Shown here piece by piece: positions 13,501 through 28,500 of a stretch of DNA of 64,000 bases. How positions within the stretch are numbered: position 1 is the first letter of the stretch; each line of letters begins with the position of its first letter. The stretch covers positions 4,593,501 to 4,657,500 of the forward strand of contig SMMW01000521.1 in assembly GCA_004794655.1 (NCBI GenBank), in the 5' to 3' direction. The stretch comes from Marisa cornuarietis (lineage: Eukaryota > Mollusca > Gastropoda > Architaenioglossa > Ampullariidae). The notes below the pieces were generated by a model. That model was not told where the DNA came from. It saw only the letters and a program-made list of their open reading frames with translations, and searched no databases. Both the position numbers and the translations under genes were made by a program.

Positions 13501-16500
13501 GACAAAAATTTGCTAAGGACAAGCAGGTGACATTGCTGACCTAAGGACAAAATTATGTCATGTCACTCACTTCAAGACAAAACAGCTTAAGGCAGAGACA
13601 TGTATGACGTCACTCACCTGAAGCCTCGCCTCTGTCAGATTGGTGATAAACTGTAGAGACTTTGGGCTGCTAAGCAGCCCCTCCTGCCCAGACCGTCCAG
13701 AAGCCAAGACACGACTCTTCAGAATGTGTGAAAAGTGGAACAAAGTATCTTTCAGCAGCTGTAAGTTGCGCAGTCCATGGACCCACTCTTGGTACAAGTC
13801 TGGCCTTATACGAGCAAAGAGGCGAGACAGCAAGTCCTCGGTCAATGTGTCATGAGAGACGTCAAAGTTGATGAGGGTGGTGATTGACCCTATGGCTGGG
13901 CTGAAGCGAGGCTTGGGTAGCATAGTTGACAGATAAAAGCGGAAATCCTGATGGCACAGGATGCGCCGACCACAGAACATGATCATGCGTGGTTCTGTCA
14001 TAAAGCAACAGCTATCTTTAATTACCATTATTTCACAATGAAAAATGATCACAAAATTAAATTATCAAGATAAGACTTAACATGTAAGATTAATATAACC
14101 CAAAAGAAAAACTGGTCAAAAGTTCTGTTCTAAACATATTCTTCTATCATAATGACAGAAACTTCCAACAATACCAATAGTACAGTGTACACATAACTGT
14201 AAAGAGCATTCTATGCAATACTGTTAATACACTATTTAACTAACAGAACGTTTTGATATTTTATCTGGCAAATGGTGGCTGCAAGGCTAAAACATTTGAT
14301 ATCACAGACGATTCTGTTACATCACTGTTGGCTGCATGACTTATAATACTTCCAGTGCACACTACTGTTATTCTGCTGAACATGACAGTAGTTAAGACAT
14401 ACAGACTGCAGTCACTTACCTTCATCTTTGTCTTTTTCACTGGTAGTGTTTCGGTGGTGAATAAGAGGGGTGATAAAATTGTCGATAACTTCTTCGCAGT
14501 TCCTCAGGATGACAGGCCTGCCCTTAGTTATGCCTTGTTCCAGGGTCAATATAAGATGAGGGTCAGTCCTAAAAGAAAAATGTAAAGTACAATGTAACAA
14601 ACCTCAATTTAAAAAAAAAAATACACAAGAAGTTGAGTCCTACAGAAGTACGTTTTGATCCATTCGAAACAGGCTGAAACCATGCAATGAGCATCATTTA
14701 TGAGACTCATTAAAAAGGACTTGTGACATATAGACCACCATTAGAGAAATAAGCTAAAGTTAAGGTCAGTTCTAAAAAAAAGAATGTTAAGTGCAATTAA
14801 ATGAACCTCAACTAAAAAAGTAACATACATAGGAGGTAGAGTCCCATAGAAGTATATGTTTTAATCCTTTAGAAACAGGTTGAAACTATGCTATGAGCAT
14901 TGTATCTCAGATTAATTAGACCAAAACTGTGATGTGTGGACCATTGTTTGAGAAGTAAGGTAAGGGTAAAAGCTGCCACAGTCTTATGGGTCCAGTCAGT
15001 GAGCTGTGAGTGGGCCTGCGGTACAACATGTGGGAGATCCTAAAGTTGTACAGCATTTGTGTGCCTTTCATATCAAGAGTCAAATTTGAAATAAAAGTCT
15101 GACATTTTAATGTTCTAGCTTGACAAAGATTTCTTAGAGGTCTCGTCAGATAATCATCATATACTGTGGCTTTTGTGTGTCTGCACATGAGAAAAAAAAC
15201 GGGCAACTGTAATTGAACTGTCACACCTTTTATACACACAGCAGGGTTTGACTCCACATGCTGTCAGCAGACACAGGTTCAGTAGCCTAGCATCATTAAG
15301 GGCAATGAAAGAAAATGGTCCATTGTGTCTAAGACATTAAACTTTGAAGCCTAGTTAGAGCACTTCCCTCTTTTTCTGCCAATTTAGACTTTTCTCATAA
15401 ATTAGGAACTCTTTTCTGCAAAGCAGCTGCTGGATGTGCAGGGGAAGACTTCCAGCTGCAAGTTAAGCTGGCCTCAAACCAGTGACCGTCTACTCCCCAG
15501 CTGAGTGCACTAACCATCAGGCTATGGAGACTGTGCACTAACCACCAGACTTTGGAACCTGTCATTAACCATCTGGCTGTGGGGCCTGTGCATGTACTTT
15601 TGCATATGTGCTTTCATGTGCACATCTACATGTAATTGCGTTTCCTGAAAATGTGTGCTTCTAATGCATACTCTCATGTGTAATGCATACTTCCATGTGT
15701 AATACATACTTTCACAAACATTTTTGTCCCTCACCACTATTTCTCTTCACAAAACGAAGGAAGAGGCAAAGTGAAGCACATACCATCTTTTTTTTTTCAA
15801 GGCAAGGAAGAGATCAGGGAGCATCATGACCAGAGGTTGTGAACCCAATGCAGCAAAATGTGCAAGACACCCATGGCAAGGCAGTTCCAAACAAAACAGT
15901 CAGCATACAAGGGTGTGCAGTCAGCAACAGAAAGAACTTGGTTATTAACAAAAGACATGACAAACTATAAGAAAGTGGAGTAACTGAAAGAGCACATATC
16001 TTCTGCCCAATCATCAGGCAGCTTAAATTTAATTATTTCTTTCTTAAAATTGTGAGAAACAAAGTAATGAAACAGTTCTCATCTGTTTTCAGCATATTGA
16101 TCAACAAAGTCTATCAGCCAAACACACAATTGTGCTCCCTTCATGGCACTAGATAAACAACTAGAAAAGTAAGTCTATTTCTGCCATGACACTTAAGAAA
16201 CGACAGGAAAATTTTTACTTCTTTTCCTTTGTTCAGATAGAAAAACAACAAGATAATTATTTTCTGTTAACCAGCATTTTGATTAGGATGCTCAGCTACA
16301 AGATGTAGCTTAAAAATCACCTTATCTCTAACATATCAAGTAAAAACGTCTACAGTTTAAATTCCTTTCTGAATTATTAAAGCTGATGATGCATGCTCTT
16401 TCAGTTTATATACAGTGGATTCCATGACAGTGGCAGACCTTCTCTTGATAAGTCAAGGTGGAAGAGCAGTATCCCTGAATGCTACTGATTTTTTCATGTG

Positions 16501-19500
16501 GGGATAGCAGCGTGGAGAAAAGTTTCAAAGAGAATTAACAGCTCTGACCAATGATTGTTGAGGAATTGCTGTTCATTGCTGCTTGTTAATTTACTTTTTC
16601 AATGTAAAATGCAAAAATGAAGTGGGTACCTAGTTTGCTATATAATGATGTGACTGATTTCAGGGTAAAGACATTCAGAGTGAAGACACCATTTAGGAGA
16701 GCAAATTATTACAAAAAAAATTAAAGCAACTCTTAATGATAAAATTTGAGTCTCTTTAAGTGATTTTAAGTGTATGTGAACTGAAAAGTCTTGTTTTTAT
16801 CTACACAGACAAGTCTGTCAGCCCTGTTACAATGCATCTTATCTGAGCTCGCATTACTAGTGCAGCAGGAACTTTGCTCATCAAGAGAAATCTGCCAGAG
16901 TCTCAAGAGTGGACAAATTATTGTTATACATAGGATGTCTACATTTTATACAAAGATTTTGAAGGCTCATTGTTAAACTAAATATATTCAATCTTTCTAC
17001 TGGTTAGTACAACAAAGATCAATCAGTGCTGATAAATGAAAACTGTGCAGAGAACTGATATAAGAAGTAGTACAAAAAGAAAGTTAATATTGAAACAATA
17101 ATCAAGGGTAGAACAGATCTGCTTAATCAGTGCCAACATCAAAACAGAATCAACATTTTGAAGAAAACATAGCACTTCACATTCATCAAAACTCAAGACA
17201 TGTGCATGTTGGTGATTAAAAGATGTCTAAGCATCAATTTTATCAGGGAGTGGCTGAGTGGCTTCCAGCTGATGCTTTTTGCCTCTCAGTTAAAATAAGA
17301 ACATACAACTTGCAGCAAAATGAAAATAAAACAATTGCATTAAACAGACTAAGTAATATTAAAAGTATTAAAAATACATTAGTTTAAAAACAATCAATAA
17401 AGAGAAAAAAAAGAAAACTAAATAGCCTTATAAAAACTTTTAAAAAGAAAACTAATAGATTATGTATGAAAGTTTCCTCTCATAATCAAAAATTAAGTTG
17501 AATGCAATGTAATGAGTGTAATAAAAGCATCTAGGTTGGTAACAACAAACTACAAAATACAATAATGTCTCATTAAAGTAATAAAAATAGCCAACTTGAA
17601 AACTAATCTTTTCTTTCAAAAATGTTATTCTTAATATGTTAAAGGAAGAAAAAAATGGAAGAAATCAGAAAAAATTGTGAGAATGGGCCCCAAAGAGCAG
17701 TGCTGCACCTTTCCATCTCAACAGTAAAAAAAACCAACTTAAAGAAGAATGAGATGAGCTTGTTTTCTTTGCTGCTTGTACCATAACCTAGCATCCACCA
17801 CACCTGGAAAGCAAGATCCCCCCACCTGTTCTCCATGTCCACAGAAATCAGCTTCCTGCGATTGAGAAGCTTGTTCAAACGTCCTAGCCACACCGCTCCT
17901 TCACCATTGGGATCAATCATCATGGGTGGCCGTTGCCAAGATGTGCATAAGATTGCTGCATTCTCTATCTGACGGGGTCCAAAGTCTAAGAGGAAAACAG
18001 CAAAAAATATTCTTTACTGAAACAGTTGAGATGTTACAAACAGGCAAATACTTAATTGATGAACTGAAAAATCAATGACATCGAGGTTAAAATCATACTA
18101 TAAGCAAAATATATGCAAATTCATGTCATTTAAAAAAAAATTAAGGTTAAAATCAAATAAAATCGTTCTTTAAAAGTCTTACCTAGGGTAACTAATTCTA
18201 CCTGGGACCAACTACATACTCCATTTAAAACTAATGCACATATCTTTTTTAATAAGGCTGCCATTTGGAGAACATAATCCATAAACAAATTGAATTTCAC
18301 ATCAATGATAGATACATGAAAAGTAGCTCGTAGTCTATATTATCAAGTCCTCCCCTCAGTCATAAATGGCTGGTTTCTTATAAAAGTTTAAATCAAAACT
18401 TATCTATCTGAACTTATGATGCAAAAACTGATTTTGTCAAAATTTGTTTCTTTGTACTTAGTTAATGAAATGTCTGTCACCTTTTCTGATCCACTCATTT
18501 AATGTTGTCTCCCCAACAAGCAGCTTGATTAGGCTGCGCACGTAACGGGTATACTGTGAGGTGGTTAAAACTGGCCCAGAACTTTCTGAGTACTCTGTGT
18601 CTGCTGGATCATCCTCTGGCTCATCTTCTGAGATCTGACCAGGTCCATCTTCATGTTCTCTTCTTTCTGTGTCTTGCACTGCTGGCGCTAGATTCAATAA
18701 TGACAAACACTGCGTCAGTTGCTAGGAAAGGGTCTTCACTGGTGAGGAATAGAAAGCACATAGAAAAGAAAGCTTTAACTTTTGTGACTGGCAAGACGTT
18801 TGTGCTTATAAAGTTGCTGCTGTATGCTGAGAGGACAAGACACTCTGTCACTATCAGTGTTTTTCCTTCATTATTAGTGTTTTAAACCTATTAGTGTTTT
18901 TACTTCAAACTATACCTTCTGTTTTTGATGATGCCCCTTTCACTACTCGATCCAAAGCAGGCTTGGTAGCATTTTTTGGCATCCCAGACGGCGAAGAAGC
19001 TGGCAGAAATTCACCTGCATTGGAAACACAAAACATTTAATGTTAGTACTTGTAGAAGTGGTCTGTATAGCCATCAACAAGTGTGTTGATCAGCCATTAA
19101 TAACTGTACAAAAGCTGACCAACCTTTCTATGTACTCCTTCCAAACCACATGCACCACCACCCCACCCCCACCAAAGTGCATGACACATATTTCATCAAT
19201 GTAGCTGATAAATTTTTCGATCGGCATATTTAATATCCCTTAGTACATAAATAAATATTTCAATACATCCTATTGTTTCACTCAAAACTGTGTCTAAAAG
19301 TATCACAATTTATTTATATAAATGTATCCCACTGCACCATTCAATTTGATTGTGCATCTCATTTTATCTTACAATGTCACCATCCTCTAACTTCACCCCA
19401 TCATAGCAGCATATCTGATTAACTGTGTATTTTTCCCATCAGTTCATGTGACTGCATTATAATGATAAAATGTTTTCAGTAGAAGAGCTTATTTATTTAC

Positions 19501-22500
19501 TTTGCTGTGTAATGTTTAGGAATAAATAAATTCTGAAAATAATGATATAAAAAATAACACCTTTTTCCTCCACAGGCTTTTCTTTATCTATCTTTTCTGT
19601 GTCAGTTTCCTCCATTTCTTTGTCCTCGTCCTCCTGAAGACCCATACTTCTCTGTGTAATGGCGCCATCCGCTTCTTTTTCCTCTGGTTGGCTGTTGGAC
19701 AGGCTGGGCAACTGGCTCCTGCCCTGCTCTTTACCGGGTGGTGAGGATGGCCTGAAGGATGTGTCCTCTGGCTGCAAAACATTCAGCACCATTTGAAATG
19801 CATCTCATGAAAAGAGAACAAACTCTGAAGCAATGACATCAAACTGAATCATAAAGAATGACAAGTACCTCATCTTCATCACCAGTTTCTTGCTCATCCT
19901 GGATTATTGAGGTGTAGTCCACTTCATATGTTGAGCTGGCCCCTGAAGCCGTCTTCAGGAAGCTGATGGACCAGTCAATCACACGACCTACAAAGCACAA
20001 ATACTTTGGGCAACCAAGAAAACACAAACACCTGGGGGAGCAAAAGAGTCATGCAGAAAGCATGCATGCTTCATGGACCAATCATGTGACCCAGAAAACA
20101 CAAACAACTAGCGGTCCCAAAATTGCCAAGGAACACCATCATCAAACGTATTTGATAAAGAGCAGTTTGCATGATGCCTGGTCCATTTAAGCATTAACAC
20201 ACTTGTGACAACTCATTATGAAAGTCACACAGTATAAGTGACTCAATGTGCCAAATGTTGTGATCTAAACTTAAATGCTGGATACAATTCTTTTTAGAGG
20301 TAGATACCTCTGCAAGTTTTCATAATATTTTAACTTCATTACTTCCGTCTCACTTTTTGAAAATAACTGATACCTTTCAGCATGTCCACAGAGTCAATGA
20401 CCAAAGGTATGCCACGTTCCCTCAAACAGTTGGGCCAGTGGACAGTAAGCATGACACGACGAAAGTTGTGATGGTAGGGCCCCAGGTAGGTTGCAAATCC
20501 AGCAGCCACTGCACAACCTCCAGGAATGGCCAGCAGGCGCCGTCCATGCGAGTCATACACCTGCTGACATCTTTGCCGCTCTCCTCTCAGAATCTGAAAG
20601 ACACAGTTCATAACTTAAACATCATGCGGTCCTTGAATGCATTTTATGTTTATGGAAACAATACTGGAGACTGCTTCACAAAGCATCCTGCTGCAAATCT
20701 GAAAGGATCACTATAAGCAGCTTCTTTCACAGTCTCTGGTCTGAAATGACAGGAAAGAAGGAAGAAAAGAAGGAAAGAGGAAAGAAAGCAAAGAAGGAAT
20801 GAAGAAATAGGGTAAACAAGGAAGAAAGGAATAATAAAAGAAAGGAAAGAAAACAAACAAGAAAGGAAGACACACAGAGGACAAAACCAGAAAGAAACAG
20901 AAAAATGATAAAGAAAATTAAATGGATCAATGAATGAATAAAGTACCCGACGGAGCTGTGCTGCTGTGTCTAGAATCTTTCTCATCTTCACAGTTTTCTC
21001 TTCCTGCTCATTCTTATCAATTGTGGCCTCTTCAAAACCTCGGGCCAAATCAGCCAGTCGCGTGTCCAGCGCCTGTATTCACAAAAGACATGATACAGAA
21101 TCACAGAATTGTGTTCTTGTGACAACTTATTTTATATTTAAAGATCATCATGTTAACCAGAATTCAAAGTGAATGTTAATAACGTTTTAATATCTGTCAA
21201 GGCAGTTACCTGACCTACAAGATAACTTGATTATCAGATGATGAGGAAATAAGCACATTAACATCAATCAGGTTCACAGAAGTAGAAAGTTAGAGTTAAA
21301 GGTCATATGCATCACTGAGGTAGATTTTTCATTACTTTCAAATAAACTGAAACCAACATTACAAACTCATACCACAACTTCTTCCAACTACGTGATAAGA
21401 ATAAAGCTCAATCTCAGCTTTTGACCTTGTGTTTGCTCTCTAATGTGTTCATCTTGTGCTGAGCACTGTCGACAGCCTGCATCGTCTCCTCTACTTTCTG
21501 GTGAAGAGGCTTCACTTTGCTGATCATCATGCGGTGATACCTGGAAACCAGAAAAAATGTTTTTTTTAACCTCTAAACTTTAGATGAAAATAGTCCACAT
21601 GCACTGAAAGTGTCAATTTAAGGCAATGAACTTTGCTCACCCACAATGCTCACTCTACTATCTTGATTTCTTGGTGTCTTTTTCATCATCCCATTTTTTT
21701 CATGAATAGCATTACCTTCATCCTACTGATTGTATTGCCCTTTTATCTTTGCCACCAACACCACCTCTTCACCTCACCTCTCCACATCACCTTGTCTTAA
21801 TGAGCCTGAAGTTGAAGTTGAAGAGGAAGCACTGCTCTAACATCCCCCATATGCTTTGATTTTGAGAGGCTGGGCAAGACCCAGACACTAAAAAAAATCT
21901 TCAAAGGCCGAGTATAGAAAAAAAAGAATAGTATGGGGTGACATTCCTTTGGGGGACTGATTTGTAGCCTATGCTTTGAGACAACTTCACTCTGACAGCA
22001 GGCACTAATCAAGAACCTTACCAACAAACTGACAGACAGTTTAAACGCATTAGGAATGGATACCAGCACTGACAAGAGAAAAGTCATGGTCACCAACAAT
22101 GGCAAAGATTTACATGAACGAAGTACAGCTCAAAGAGGTAAACAACTTTAAGTACTTGGAAGCCATCCTCTCCATAAATGGAAGCTCCATAACAGATATC
22201 TGCATCAGGTTTGTGACAGCAACAATAGCAACTGCTAGGCTGGACACAGTCTGATGCAGCAATAACATCAGTTATCTGGATATGTCCCTCTTAGTACTGA
22301 TGACGCTTTACAGATGTAAAATGTGGACACTCTTTCTACCACTACAGAGAAGAGAAGCTAGGCATCTGAAAACAAGTGCCTGAGGATGCTGCTCTGGATC
22401 TTGTACTGGTTGTGAAACCAGTGACTGTACAAAGCACGATTGTTCACTCACAGGACAACAGGAACCCCTACTTGAAATTCACGCTGCATAAGCTGATTCA

Positions 22501-25500
22501 CTTAAGCCATGTGTTGAAGATCATCTTTAAAAGTACCTTGGAGGGAGGTCAATGCAGCAGCGTCCAAGACAGACATTAGTGGAGAGCCTTATCAGGTGCC
22601 ATATCTATCCGTGTGCTTTCCCCAGTGACCAGTACAAGTCAAGGGATGAATGAATGAAATGACACCATGAGTGACCAACCCTATTTTAAATTAATAATTG
22701 CATTCAACAACAATAGTTATTTTCTTCATCAAACTCACCTGACAACTCCACGAACCCACTGACAGAGAGATCTACAGGCTGAGTTGCCAGTTTTCTGCTC
22801 CATGGTGTCTGGATCAAAAGATGGCTTTTTTAAATATGGTTCCACCAATGTCAAGGTTGTTTCAGGCAGCTGCATGTCATCAAATGTCATCAACTCCTCA
22901 TCAATGAATCTGTTAATGATGGAGTAATGAAATTTAGATAGGTTATATCTATAGTTATTTACAAATTATATTTGACACATGTTCTGCAGCCTTATTAATA
23001 ATTTTCATAACAGTGATAGCCAGCATGGTAATAAATAATAAATAAATAAATAAATAAATAAATAGAACATTTGTACAGCGCCTTTTTCCAGCATTAGCCA
23101 GACTCAAGGCGCTTAAAATATAAACACACAGACATGAGAATAATAATGGTCTCAAAACAAAGAGTTCCTTGCGTTTTCAAAGTGAATGCCATCTGCGTAG
23201 ATGCAGTCATAACAGCTCAGTTAGACTACCAGCTGCAGCTGAGACTTGTAGTTGTAGTATCAGTGGAATGATAGCGGTGGAGGTTGCGACATAACATAAA
23301 CATAAAGTTCATTGTTAGCGCACATACGACTGTCACGGAGGTCATGTCAACGCAGCGGCAGTGAAGAAAAGAGAAGAAGCAGGAGGCAGGGTTGTGGACA
23401 AGAGATGAGAGAATCAAGTCCATGCTTGTAGACTCACGGAGATCCACAGTGGAAAGAATGTTGTGAGGAAAATGTACCATAAGTAGAGCAGAAAGTGTTC
23501 AGCAATCTGCAGGGTAGTGTTGATTTAAATCAACAAGCAAAAATTCAGGAGTCGAAATGGTGTAGATATGGCGTTCATGACCGTTAGACGATAGAGAATA
23601 CAAATGGGGCATAGGCTCAGAAAATAGTTCAGAACAGCAACAGGTGAAACGCAGCGAAAAGCACAGAATAACAGTTGTCAGCAAACACCAAACACGATAA
23701 AAACCCAAAGGCACTACACAAAATAAAAGAGAAAGAGCAGAGAGAGCTCGTCCCCTCCAGCCGGTATGATGGATACACTACACTGACAATTTCGTGAAAA
23801 AATACAATTCTGGTTGATACTGAAATATTTAAAATAATAAATCTTGAAAACAAACACACTTTTGTGAAAATGATTAAAAGCATTAAAAAGAAGTTTTCTG
23901 TTTTGGCCTGCTCACCTGTCAAGATTTGCCATTTGTCTCTTAGCACCTTTCTGCCAGGTCAGGTCAGCTGAGGGAGACTTGACTGACAGAAGGGAGATAA
24001 AAAAGCATGATTGGCACTTATGAATTATGACAATAAAGCATCAAGTATACCTACACATACAGTTCTACAAAGCCAGTACCGCTTGGTTCGCCTACACTTG
24101 CAAAGAAATGATACAAAGGCAACGTTAGTTTACATACACTAATAATGATACAAATACAGTTTTGCTTGCCACTCCAGCAATGATTATACTATATTGCTAT
24201 ACTATATTGTTAAACTACATTGGTAACAAACTGAGCTACTCACGTATCATGATGATGGCAGCCATTAAGTCTTCAATGTCAATGGAGGGCTTGGACATGC
24301 CTCGCAGCTCAGCAAGCTTGTCCTTGTCCATTAGCTTGACCACTTTCTTGGTGTCTGCCACAATGGCTATTGCTTTGTACACAGCCCGTTCATGGGCCAC
24401 CTGATACTCCGGTAGGAGCTGGAAAAATGTACAGGTCACATGCACAAAGGCAGATGTAGACAAAAATATGTATGCAAACTCTCTCTCTCTCTTACATACA
24501 CATACACTTACATAAAGGCATATCAATATGTACTAGCATATAGAAAAATATACTCATGGGTTACCAAAAGGCTATCAGTAAGTAACAGACTAAGAAGCTA
24601 AAACCTCTGATGCATTCAAGTTGTTACTGTAGAAGTGACACTAATACAGACTGACTCATAGAGTGATTTACACACTGACAAAAGTTCATTTTGACACAGC
24701 AGAGACCTTCTTCAAGTGTTCAATTTTTTCCAACTGGTTCTTCACAACACAGATCTGCTGCTCAGTGATGGCCGTATCCTGTCCAATCTGAGAAAGGATT
24801 TTGATGGTACCCTGCAGCACAAAAGACCAAAAGAAAATTCTTGCCACCCGCCAAAAATTGGATTTGCCATATCCATTTGTATCAAACAAACAAAACTCTC
24901 TTGGTACAGAAAAAAAGCAGAATTTTATGTCAGATGCTGGAAAAAGATGTCAACAGTTTTCTGGGGTATACACAGACAAAAGAATTTAAAGGGCACAAAA
25001 CCATCGGATTAGATATATTGATCCTTCATACCAAAAAAACAAAAAAATGATTTTGATGCTATCTTTAAGTAAACAAAACAAGCGGGTTTTGAAAAAATCA
25101 GTGGTGAAAAAGGGGAATGCATTCTCTAGATGTAAATCTTGCATAAAAAAAGAATTCTTTGTTGTAAATTTTTGTAATGGCTTCCTGTATAGCCTAAGCA
25201 AATGATACTTTATAATATGGCCTTTCTTCAGATGAATTAATGCAAGATAAGAACTCCTCCTATATCATGTATATGTATTATCTCTTTTATATCATGTATG
25301 TATTACTGCTAGTGCGAGCACTATTTGGAATGTGCTTTTGCAAAGGCTGATTGCATGTCAGGAATTACCAGACAACTAAGCTTTTATCCATCCATAACCA
25401 AGAGAGAAGTAGAAAACCAAGTGGTTATAGGACTGGTATTTAAGCCCAGAGGCATGCTAGTTAAATATCTTCATATCTCCCTCACTTAAACCTCCTGCTG

Positions 25501-28500
25501 GAAATGTATACCTGACTCCATATGTAGTTGGAGAAAAATAAAGAATGAGAGAGAGGGAGAAGAGAAAGGCATCGTCCTTACAAAAAAGCTTGCCTTCATA
25601 AAAGTGTGGTCTCTAACACCTTACCCTGCAATGATCTGAATAGGTTTGGGAACAACTTTCAACTTTATGTAGCCATGAGAGACATGACCAAGAGCAAAAG
25701 ACATTAATGTTAGAAGACATGTAACTCACAGCCTTCCGTTCCTCCAGAACTACCATCTCATGTTCTAGCTGCTTCTTCAGCTTCACGGCAAGCTCGTTCT
25801 CATGGCGGATCTGCTCCAGCGTTGTCGTAACCACTTGATGGCTTTGATCTATCTCTGTGTACCTTTCACTTGCTAGTGATATAAACCTGGAGATTGGAAT
25901 AAAGAGCATTACACTACTACTGCATACATGAGACTGGCATTGCAAATCCTGTGGATGCATAAATATGTGGGTGTACATCATTATGAATCTTATAGATAAA
26001 GATAGAACATTGGACAGACTGATTGATGGACGGACGAATAGATGGACAGACCAGCAAAGTGACATAGATGGATGAATGAATGGAAAAGCAAAACTACCGA
26101 CCTTTCCACAAACTTTTCATATGCAGTGTTGGTCACATGTCCATAGTCGCCAGCTGTCTTTTCACCACCGTCTTGCTGTCGCAGCACCAGGTGCATTGAG
26201 GCCAGCATGTGGGCCATGTTCTCACGCTGCACGTCTGTCATCCACCTCACACCTGCAGTGAATGTCACTTGTCTTAAGCTGTGTTGGAATGATGGCAGTA
26301 ATTTGCAGGCTGATTGAATCACTGATTATTATGGTAAAATAGCTGTTCAGGATGGTGGGATAACCATGCAGGATGATAGGAGAACTATACATGATGATGT
26401 AACCATATAGGATGACAGGAGAACAATACAGAACAATACATAAAGGAGGATGATAGCCATGTACGATGATGGGAGAACCATGCAGGATAAGATAACCACA
26501 CAAGATGATGAGATAACTATACACATAGTTAAGCAGGATAGGATAACCATGCATGCAGGATAATAAGATAACCATGCAGGATAATAAGATAACCAAACCC
26601 AATGGTTGAATAAAAAAAATGCACAAGACAGGATGCTGGTCCTGTAGATTGCTTAGTAACTCTGGTTAGATAACTATGCTGTATAGCCTTTCCAAAATGG
26701 TAGGATAGCTGTGTAGAAGATTTGTGTAGGACAGCTGAATAACTTGTACAGGATAGTAGGATAAACAATCAGGATAGTTGAATAACTCTGCATGGTAGTA
26801 GGAAGACTTTGACACTTGTGGAGAAAATTCAGACATTTTGAAACACTAGACTCCCTGAAGATGTCTCATTTTCACAAACTTCCTAAGCTCATCTTCTGTA
26901 TCCAACAAGCAGATTTTAGGACAAACAAAAACAACTCAGCCACTGTGAGAATACATAGCTCTGTAGTATGCAGGATTACTCAGCTCCTTTATAAAAATGC
27001 AAGGTTTAACTTTTATAATTCCTTGAGTTATAATCTGTTCACATGACTCACCCTTGAGGTGATAGAGTGCATGGTCAACCAACTGTGTTTTGGACCAGTG
27101 CAAAAACCACATGAAATTGACATTTTTCGTGAACGCAGGGTACTTGCGACACAGGCTTTGAAATTTCTCATCTGTGCTGCTGATAATAAGGCAAAGGCGA
27201 CAGTTGTTCCTTACAGTTCTGGAGAAAAAAAGGAAAAAAGTTATAAAGTTTAAATCATTAATGAAAGCAGGAGAACATTGCCAGTTTTGGAAAGATTTTA
27301 TGTACCTTCCATTTAAGTGCTGAACTAAAATAGTTGAAAACAAGAAAAAATTAATGAAGAAATGACTTACAATATTAATTTTTTCTAGTAATAAAGGAAC
27401 TGTTATTGTACTAAAAGATAACATGCAAGGTAACAGGGAACATCTCTGAACGCTACCTGAGAAAGAAGTTCCAAGCAACATCACGTGTATAGGTCAGGCC
27501 AGCCTGTGTGACCTCCGTGCGGATAGAGTTGATAATAGTGGTCTGTTCTTCATATGTGAAGAGAGGAGAAATGGTGCATGACACCACAAACTCTGTGAGG
27601 AACACCAGAAGATCCTCCTGTAGCAACTCCTCCTCATGGATCAACAGTAGGAGCTTTTCCCCCTGCACGCACGCACGCACGCACGCACGCACATATTTAT
27701 ACTTGTTTTGCAGAAATCAAGGTATGACCAGATAGCACACATGTTTAAAGACCTATGCTGGCCTTCAGTACAGTCTCATATTTAGTTTAAGGCTGTCATT
27801 GCTAAGGTTCTCTTCCCTATATTTCAGCTTCTTTATTCACCTTACATCCTGCCTGCTGTCTCCAGTCTGCAGCAAACAATTGTCTTAAGGTCCCTTAACC
27901 CGCTTAGCCCAAGATAAAAATATTTCTATGTTCAAAAACATGGGCTTAAAATTCACGATTTTGAAGACGATAGTGAAACTGCAGAGCCAGGCTCGTGGAG
28001 CACGAGCCACAATAGTAAGCATATCGTTGCTCATTGTGTTCTGCCAGTAGGGCCACAATCGTGCAAAGAGAAAATCACGTGGCTCATGGCGCTCTGCCGG
28101 GTAAGCCAGTAAACTGGCGCTACGGACTCAGCGGGTTAAACTAACCTCAAATCTTTTGGATACTATTCCTTCTGCTTTGTTGCCCCAGGTGCCCACCAAG
28201 TTGAGAAATCCAGCAATGGTTAACTGTTCCAAATCCTAATTTATCTCGGAATTTTTTGTCAAAGAATATTCCAATTGCATTTGTATAATGTAGAAACTTG
28301 TATATGTTCTTGCTGTACAGTCATGTGTGAGGGATGGCATATACACATGAAATTGTGTGTGTGTGTGTGTGCGCGCGTGCGTGTTGCTTTGTGCTTTTTG
28401 CATGTTTGTTTTGTGTGTGTGTGTGTGTGCATCACATTTGTAAAGTGCACTGAGCCTATATGGGAATAGCACTATATAAAAATGCTTTATTATGTGTATA

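Noticed and set aside
17804..17825. Alternative donor for exon 52 at 17802-17803 (CAG|GTGTGG), extending the frame to RWGDLAFQ
   Set aside because: It changes the phase and no longer matches exon 53, whereas the donor at 17824-17825 joins correctly to RTDPHLILTLEQG.
26222..26768. Minus-strand open frames rich in Ile/Leu/His/Gly/Tyr
   Set aside because: They follow the 22-bp repeat and have no independent support.
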